NCBI GenBank assembly: GCA_039105265.1
Contig: JAPFFF010000064.1
Span: 310,001 to 374,000, forward strand
From: Tritrichomonas musculus
Taxonomy: Eukaryota; Parabasalia; Tritrichomonadida; Tritrichomonadidae
Direction: 5' to 3'
Length of the DNA stretch: 64,000 nucleotides
Part shown: piece after piece, positions 59,683 to 64,000 of the stretch
Position numbering within the stretch: position 1 is the stretch's first letter
Layout of the letters: each line of letters starts with the position of its first letter
Position numbers and translations under genes: made by a program
The notes under the pieces: generated by a model
The model's input: the letters and a program-made list of their open reading frames with translations, nothing else
Told to the model about the DNA's origin: nothing
Database searches by the model: none

Positions 59683-61572
59683 TTACGCGTAACCTGCCGG
59701 AATGCCTGTTTGATAATATTCGACTCCATTAACGCTCCAAGTGAAGTATGTATCAGAACAGACCCAGGCTTCTGGTGACGGAGGATGCATGTTGGGATAT
59801 TCTGGGTCGGGAATAAAGTATGTGTCATCATCCCCACGATACATTGGCTGACCTCTGAACGTAACGGTTATTGAAGTACTTCCAGTATCTATTCCGTCAA
59901 ATACATAGCCTGCATTGCTCCTTTCGAGTTGGAAATTTATGCCAAAAGATGTTCCGTCTGAGCGGCAATTTGTATATCGTTTTCCTGTTGCTGGGTCGTT
60001 TAATGGCTGTGTGAAAGAGTCTTCAAATTCTTGTGTGGCTTCTAAGGCCCCATCTAGTTCGTTTGCGATAAGCTGATGTTGATAAAATCTTGCAGCACAA
60101 GTATTGGCAAATTCAGTGTCTGGATATGTTCTTTTATAGACTACAAGCTGGACATTTTGATACATAATATTGTCGAAACAAGTAATGTCAGCAGGAGATT
60201 TTGGAAACATCATCGTGATATTTGTCGCATTTCTCAATGGAATTGACTTACTGACTTCGAGACCGTTTACTTTGGCAGTTCCTTCGAATATTTCTCTTGA
60301 AAGTTCCTGAGACGGAATCAATAAAGGAGTTTGTAATTCTCTGACAAGTCCTTGATAAACATCTGGTTTGAGACCAAAACCTGCCAAATTTGAACGACCC
60401 AATTGAATAGTTCCTCCAAGGACATCCAAAGTAATTTTCTCTGTTTTGAGATTAATATTGTCCGATTTTGTTGTGGCAAGTAAGGCGCCTTTCAATTCAC
60501 TTTTGATAATTTTGACAGTATCTCCTGGATCCAATGGTTTGTCTGGATTAGCTGCTGCGATTAACTCTGCAAATTCTTTTTTATTGACATCATCTCTTGA
60601 AACTCCATATTTTGTAAATTCTTCGTCAGTATATCCGAAATCAATTATTGGATGTTCCAAAACATCGTCATCATAGACATTTGCGCCTTTGTATCTTTGG
60701 TATTCGATATGAAGTTTTTGTGAAGGAGTTGGTTTTGCAGAATAATGAGAAACAATAACAGATGGACGGCCTATTTGAGTGAATTTTCTTGATATTGGGA
60801 TGACAGCAGGCATTTCTTCAGCAATTTCTTTGTCTTCCAAAAATTGTAGAGTTTCCTTAACGATATTTGGATTGATTTGTGCCCAGACAAGAGCGCGTAA
60901 AGATGTTTTGACCTCTTCTTCTATCTCTCCACAAATTGCGTTTGGATATAACTGCCATGCCTGAAGAGCCAGTTGGTCGACAAATGGGATGGTTAATTCA
61001 ATGGTAAATTTATGTGGTTGACCGTCAGCAATATCCTTTAAATCGATATAACAACCACAACCTGAAGGGGAGAATTGACTGACATTTTCCCAAGTTGAAT
61101 GAGAATATTTTGATGTTGCTTTTGCATCACGAGGTTTGATGGAATTATAGGCGAAAGATTCTCTTTGGAGTTCGTCTTGTCGATATGCGCCCAAAAGTTT
61201 ATCATTTATCCAGAAGCAACAATCTTCATAAAATTCTACAGCATTCTTGAATCCGACAAATATTTTCATCAATCCGTTTGTGTCTGCAGATACGTCAATA
61301 GGCTGGGACAATTTAATGATGAAATCAAGGAGAATTGTGGTAAAAGACTTTTCAATTTGGGTGATTGTATGGCCGGAATGAGATAATTTGATACGTGTTT
61401 TTGTGCCGACTGGGAGTGGGGCGTCTTTGTCTTTGAACTCTTCCATAACGAAAGAAAATGTATTGTCTCCTCCGTTTCTTTGAATGAGATTTCGTAATTT
61501 TGACTGGAAAAATGAGAGAACATCGCCTTCATCATTTCCTAAATTTTTGGTCTGTGCGTTGTAGTAGGTCAT
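59683..61572 (-). CDS. Polinton major capsid protein (double jelly-roll type)
   Basis: 629 residues. Strands and helices typical of the family: KSFTTILLDFIIKLSQPIDV, KIFVGFKNAVEFYEDCCFWI, YIDLKDIADGQPHKFTIELT, FVDQLALQAWQLYPNA, PVISRKFTQIGRPSVIV-like centre, LVRELQTPLLIPSQELSREI, ITMMFPKSPADITCFDN near the end. The VGFKxA segment and the FTQIG strand also occur in the 536-aa protein of Polinton 1. Trimers form the capsid shell in this family. The ATG at 61572 is preceded by AAATCAA, like the start box of Polinton 1. It is divergent from the pVI-like gene, 70 bases away. Confidence 0.75.
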   Translation of the reverse strand: MTYYNAQTKNLGNDEGDVLSFFQSKLRNLIQRNGGDNTFSFVMEEFKDKDAPLPVGTKTRIKLSHSGHTITQIEKSFTTILLDFIIKLSQPIDVSADTNGLMKIFVGFKNAVEFYEDCCFWINDKLLGAYRQDELQRESFAYNSIKPRDAKATSKYSHSTWENVSQFSPSGCGCYIDLKDIADGQPHKFTIELTIPFVDQLALQAWQLYPNAICGEIEEEVKTSLRALVWAQINPNIVKETLQFLEDKEIAEEMPAVIPISRKFTQIGRPSVIVSHYSAKPTPSQKLHIEYQRYKGANVYDDDVLEHPIIDFGYTDEEFTKYGVSRDDVNKKEFAELIAAANPDKPLDPGDTVKIIKSELKGALLATTKSDNINLKTEKITLDVLGGTIQLGRSNLAGFGLKPDVYQGLVRELQTPLLIPSQELSREIFEGTAKVNGLEVSKSIPLRNATNITMMFPKSPADITCFDNIMYQNVQLVVYKRTYPDTEFANTCAARFYQHQLIANELDGALEATQEFEDSFTQPLNDPATGKRYTNCRSDGTSFGINFQLERSNAGYVFDGIDTGSTSITVTFRGQPMYRGDDDTYFIPDPEYPNMHPPSPEAWVCSDTYFTWSVNGVEYYQTGIPAGYA

Positions 61573-61642
61573 TTGATTTAATATAAAAATGACAATAAAG
61601 GAGTTGTAAAGTTTGTTATATGAACATTTTACTTAAAAGGAA

Positions 61643-61945
61643 ATGGCATTCGGAAGTTGGTTTAAAAACATCATTAACGGAGCAAAAAACGTAATTGGAA
61701 AAGCATTACCGGTACTGAAAAAAGGTGCTGAAATCGTGTCAAAAGTCGCTCCAGTACTTGGCGGGGCGATAGGAGGACCTGTAGGAAATGTAATCAATAA
61801 AATAGGCGATTATGCAGGAAAATTTGCAGGAAAGTCTTTGGGAGTAAATGGAGCGGGAATAAGAAATACAAATAATAGTTGGTCTCAGCAAATTGCAGGG
61901 CCATCAACTAATCCAGGAAGATTTGATATTCCTTTGTTGAAATGA
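61643..61945 (+). CDS. pVI-like membrane-active minor capsid protein
   Basis: 100 residues. An amphipathic N-terminus (FGSWFKNIINGAKNVIGKAL), then Gly/Ala/Val-rich helices (KKGAEIVSKVAPVLGGAIGG) and a short polar tail. This is the composition of adenovirus pVI/X-like and virophage minor capsid peptides, which act on membranes. Located beside the capsid gene as in Polinton 1. The ATG is preceded by AAAAGGAA, the same string as before the next gene. Confidence 0.6.
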   Translation: MAFGSWFKNIINGAKNVIGKALPVLKKGAEIVSKVAPVLGGAIGGPVGNVINKIGDYAGKFAGKSLGVNGAGIRNTNNSWSQQIAGPSTNPGRFDIPLLK

Positions 61946-61986
61946 GTAAAAGAGAATGATATTAAGTGATTTTTATTGAAAAGGAA

Positions 61987-62325
61987 ATGAACGACATCAA
62001 AGTAATTGAGCCAATCTCAAAGCATACGAAAGAGTTTGATACAGTTGATGAATTCAATTTATACTATAACAAGAATAAAGAAGAGATGGATAAACTTACG
62101 AAGCATAAACTCAATAAATTATATCTCATAAAAGGGTATCGAATAACTAGAATCAAGAATGTGTTGAGCCTCAAAAAAATGAAGCAAAATGCACAATATG
62201 ATATTGACAACGAGTTAGATGAACTAAAAAAAGAGATACAGCAAATGAAAGAAACAATAAATAACATCATACATTTCTTAAATCCTCAGATGGAAATAGA
62301 AGTTTCTCCCCCCTCTGATACCTGA
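61987..62325 (+). CDS. Polinton coiled-coil protein, 112 aa
   Basis: 112 residues from the ATG at 61987, preceded by AAAAGGAA; the frame is open a little further up but without ATG. N-terminal basic module with FDTVDEFNLYYNKNKEEMDK and KLNKLYLIKGYRITRIKNVL, then a coil (ELKKEIQQMKETINNIIHFL). I believe the GYRITRIxNV module is common in trichomonad Mavericks (from memory, not checked). Likely a DNA-binding or core protein. Its end overlaps the convergent ATPase gene by 40 bases. Confidence 0.6.
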   Translation: MNDIKVIEPISKHTKEFDTVDEFNLYYNKNKEEMDKLTKHKLNKLYLIKGYRITRIKNVLSLKKMKQNAQYDIDNELDELKKEIQQMKETINNIIHFLNPQMEIEVSPPSDT

Positions 62326-63101
62326 ACAATTAGGCAGGAATGAGAATCTGGATTGTAATTTTTTTCTTCAGACAATTGCCTATACAAATTGTAGAACTCC
62401 TCAAAGTCCAAATTACTTGCTGATTGGGAATAAATATAGTGTAGTTGTTGCCGATTGAAGCAAGGGAAAACGAACAAAGTTGTAATCTCATTTTTGATAT
62501 GTGGTTTGATGCCTTTCCATCCTTGAATCAATAAAAAGTAGGAAATATTTGTGTGTCTGCATCTTCGGAGCTGTTGGGAGAAAAACGATTCTTCGGACGA
62601 AAATAGTTTGTTGTTTGAAATATCATCAAAAAGTATCAATGTATGGAGAAAATCTTTGCTGAAATCAGTAATGTGAAGGACCTTGAACATATCATTTTTT
62701 TGTCCATCATCTAATCGTTCCTCCAATCCTTCTCGCTTGACAAGATAGTAGAGGTTTTTTGCAGCAATTAATTCTGTGATAAAATCGACTGCCATCTTCT
62801 CGGAAACGGTAATATATGGCATTTTGATGAGGTGTTTGAGAGATTGGAAACTCCTATCGTTTTCGTCGCCATTTTTCGTGATATAGATTAGTAAGTGGTG
62901 TGTGTCGAGCAGACTTATTTTGATGATTTCTTGGAGAGCGATGACAGTTTTTCCAGAATTTTGTTTCCCGACAATTACATTTACAGAATTGTATTTGATA
63001 TGAATATCATCGTGGATTGGTTCGATTAATGCACCCGATAAATTATTTGCGTTTTGTTTCAAAGTTTCTGAGACAATAGAATTAATTACTTTTAAACTCA
63101 T
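62286..63101 (-). CDS. FtsK/HerA-type DNA packaging ATPase
   Basis: 271 residues. Walker A is GKQNSGKT near residue 43, Walker B is TLILFDDISN near 165, followed by SQQLRRCRHTNISYFLLIQG, the arginine-rich segment seen after Walker B in this family (compare LLTKTRHYNLTCIIAVQ in Polinton 1). It packages element DNA into capsids. Intact; convergent with the small coiled-coil gene. Confidence 0.9.
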   Translation of the reverse strand: MSLKVINSIVSETLKQNANNLSGALIEPIHDDIHIKYNSVNVIVGKQNSGKTVIALQEIIKISLLDTHHLLIYITKNGDENDRSFQSLKHLIKMPYITVSEKMAVDFITELIAAKNLYYLVKREGLEERLDDGQKNDMFKVLHITDFSKDFLHTLILFDDISNNKLFSSEESFFSQQLRRCRHTNISYFLLIQGWKGIKPHIKNEITTLFVFPCFNRQQLHYIYSQSASNLDFEEFYNLYRQLSEEKNYNPDSHSCLIVQVSEGGETSISI

Positions 63102-63145
63102 TTACTTCTCAAAAGACTGCAAAAAAATGTTTAGGAGTGATATGT

Positions 63146-64000
63146 TTAATCCAAGAATGCTCTATCATCTTCTGCGTCCCATTCACCATTACGTTCTTGA
63201 TTATATTCTGGTGTGATACCATCATGCCATTCACCTCCTTCATCATCATTTTGATGGTCGTACTGCATGCCCTGTCTTTCTTGTCCAGTATATTGGTCAT
63301 GTATCAAATTTTCTCTTTCACGTACATTGACTTCTTGAGCTGATGCGACCATAGCATGTCCGAAATCATTATAAATCTTATTTCTGAGTTGTGCTCTTTG
63401 TTCAGCAGTCCAATGATTTCCGTTAGTATGAAGAACATGTAATAAAAGGCTTGAAACTTCTGCATCAATCATTCGTTTTCCTTCACTCTTCTTACACCAT
63501 TTCTTGAACTCTTCTGATTCTGTTGAAGTGAAATGACGTTTTTGAGCAACAGTATTAAGTATATAGTGTTTCCATAACTTTGACGTTGCCATCATGATTA
63601 GTCTTGCCTTGAATTTAGGAGTGATATCGAGTATGTTTTGAGTCCTAAGAGCGTTAATAACATCTTCAACAACATGACTAACAACATAATCGCGGAATCT
63701 AGCAAAGGCATTCTTTCGCTTCTCCTTAACAAAACTGTACCCATCTAACTTGTAATCTCTCCATGATTCAGGCATTGTGTAGCCAGTCATTTCACCTAAA
63801 TGATGTGGATTTCCGTTGAGGTCATTATTATAAGAATAATTCAATTTCTCCTTGAGATATATTGGAACAGTGATTGATTTTCCGCCATGTTCATTCCTAT
63901 ATTGTTTTCGAGCCTCTGCGTCATAATCTGTATAGAAATTAAATCGTGCAGGCCAATCGGACTTTGCTGTTGTGTATCCATTAATGTATATTGGATGGTT
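63146..64000 (-). CDS. Unknown protein, N-terminus beyond the window
   Basis: The frame is open from the right edge to 63146, at least 284 residues; no start is visible. The N-terminal visible part is polar and aromatic (SDWPARFNFYTDYDAEARKQ), the middle is helical and basic (FARFRDYVVSHVVEDVINAL, KFKARLIMMATSKLWKHYIL), and the C-terminus is acidic (DDEGGEWHDGITPEYNQERN). No motif known to me. Codon use is somewhat richer in GC than the neighbouring ATPase. It could be a Polinton 2 gene or part of another element. Confidence 0.55.
   Translation of the reverse strand, partial: NHPIYINGYTTAKSDWPARFNFYTDYDAEARKQYRNEHGGKSITVPIYLKEKLNYSYNNDLNGNPHHLGEMTGYTMPESWRDYKLDGYSFVKEKRKNAFARFRDYVVSHVVEDVINALRTQNILDITPKFKARLIMMATSKLWKHYILNTVAQKRHFTSTESEEFKKWCKKSEGKRMIDAEVSSLLLHVLHTNGNHWTAEQRAQLRNKIYNDFGHAMVASAQEVNVRERENLIHDQYTGQERQGMQYDHQNDDEGGEWHDGITPEYNQERNGEWDAEDDRAFLD

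Larger units (their letters stand above)
48962..64000. mobile_element. Polinton 2 (Maverick), left part; continues beyond the window
   Basis: At least 15 kb with family B DNA polymerase, integrase, major capsid protein, pVI-like protein, packaging ATPase and fibre-like genes, the full diagnostic set of Polintons. The left edge is set near 48,962 by a sharp composition change and short terminal repeats; the right end is outside. It is a different lineage from Polinton 1: different gene order and strand use, strongly diverged proteins. It looks mostly whole, with about three breaks in total over the polymerase and fibre regions, so it is a fairly young copy in early decay. Confidence 0.9.

Noticed and set aside
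1-64000. Bacterial or phage origin of the fibre and packaging genes
   Set aside because: The set of integrase, PolB, capsid protein and HerA-type ATPase in AT-rich trichomonad DNA is the Polinton set; fibre repeats alone do not show a phage.
1-64000. rRNA genes or further tRNA genes
   Set aside because: Apart from tRNA-Leu at 21015-21094, I found no A-box/B-box pair or rRNA-like block.

Overview
The window looks like nuclear DNA of a trichomonad (parabasalid) protist, more likely Tritrichomonas-like than Trichomonas vaginalis. The evidence is: very AT-rich intergenic DNA with compact genes that I can read without introns; a BspA-type LRR_5 repeat protein fused to a protein kinase; a metacaspase; a HECT ligase; mariner-type miniature elements with TA target sites; and large Polinton/Maverick elements, which are abundant in this group. 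The species is inference; no marker here fixes it.

Layout. (1) 1 to about 11,985: the right-hand part of Polinton 1, richer in GC than its surroundings. From left to right it holds a giant fibre-like protein (+), then on the minus strand a small conserved Cys protein, a 62-aa protein, the major capsid protein, two hydrophilic proteins, a pVI-like membrane-active peptide protein, the packaging ATPase, the integrase and a 400-aa protein, ending in short repeats and a palindrome. (2) About 11,986 to 48,961: host DNA. In order: a diverged 540-bp duplication, a ubiquitin-protease relic, a one-pass surface protein with Ser/Thr/Phe repeats, a metacaspase, tRNA-Leu(AAG), an LRR-kinase gene with an early stop, a mariner-like MITE with 21-bp sub-repeats, a ubiquitin-like/coiled-coil protein, a C2-domain protein, a rearranged copy of the LRR-kinase, a kinase pseudogene, three short ubiquitin-fold-like proteins with C-terminal CaaX boxes, a second mariner-like MITE, a fold-back element, a HECT E3 ligase, an unusual IST1-like/proline-repeat/kinase fusion, and several decayed genes. 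(3) About 48,962 to the right edge: the left part of Polinton 2, a different lineage with different gene order. It has a protein-primed family B DNA polymerase region, integrase, two small genes, a fibre-like gene, a 110-aa gene, major capsid protein, pVI-like protein, a coiled-coil protein, packaging ATPase and a partial gene running off the window.

How it fits together. Each Polinton carries integration (integrase), morphogenesis (capsid protein, ATPase, pVI-like peptide, fibre) and, in Polinton 2, replication (PolB) modules. Polinton 1 looks whole over the part that is visible. Polinton 2 looks mostly whole but broken in a few places. The two share a convergent pair, fibre gene plus a small Cys-containing protein, which suggests a virion function. 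Nearly all minus-strand genes of Polinton 1 begin CAAATG, usually TCAAATG, so a trichomonad initiator may sit almost on the start codon. The host part is notable for proteins of the ubiquitin system (USP relic, Ubl-coil protein, CaaX-Ubl trio, HECT ligase) and for kinases at several stages of decay.
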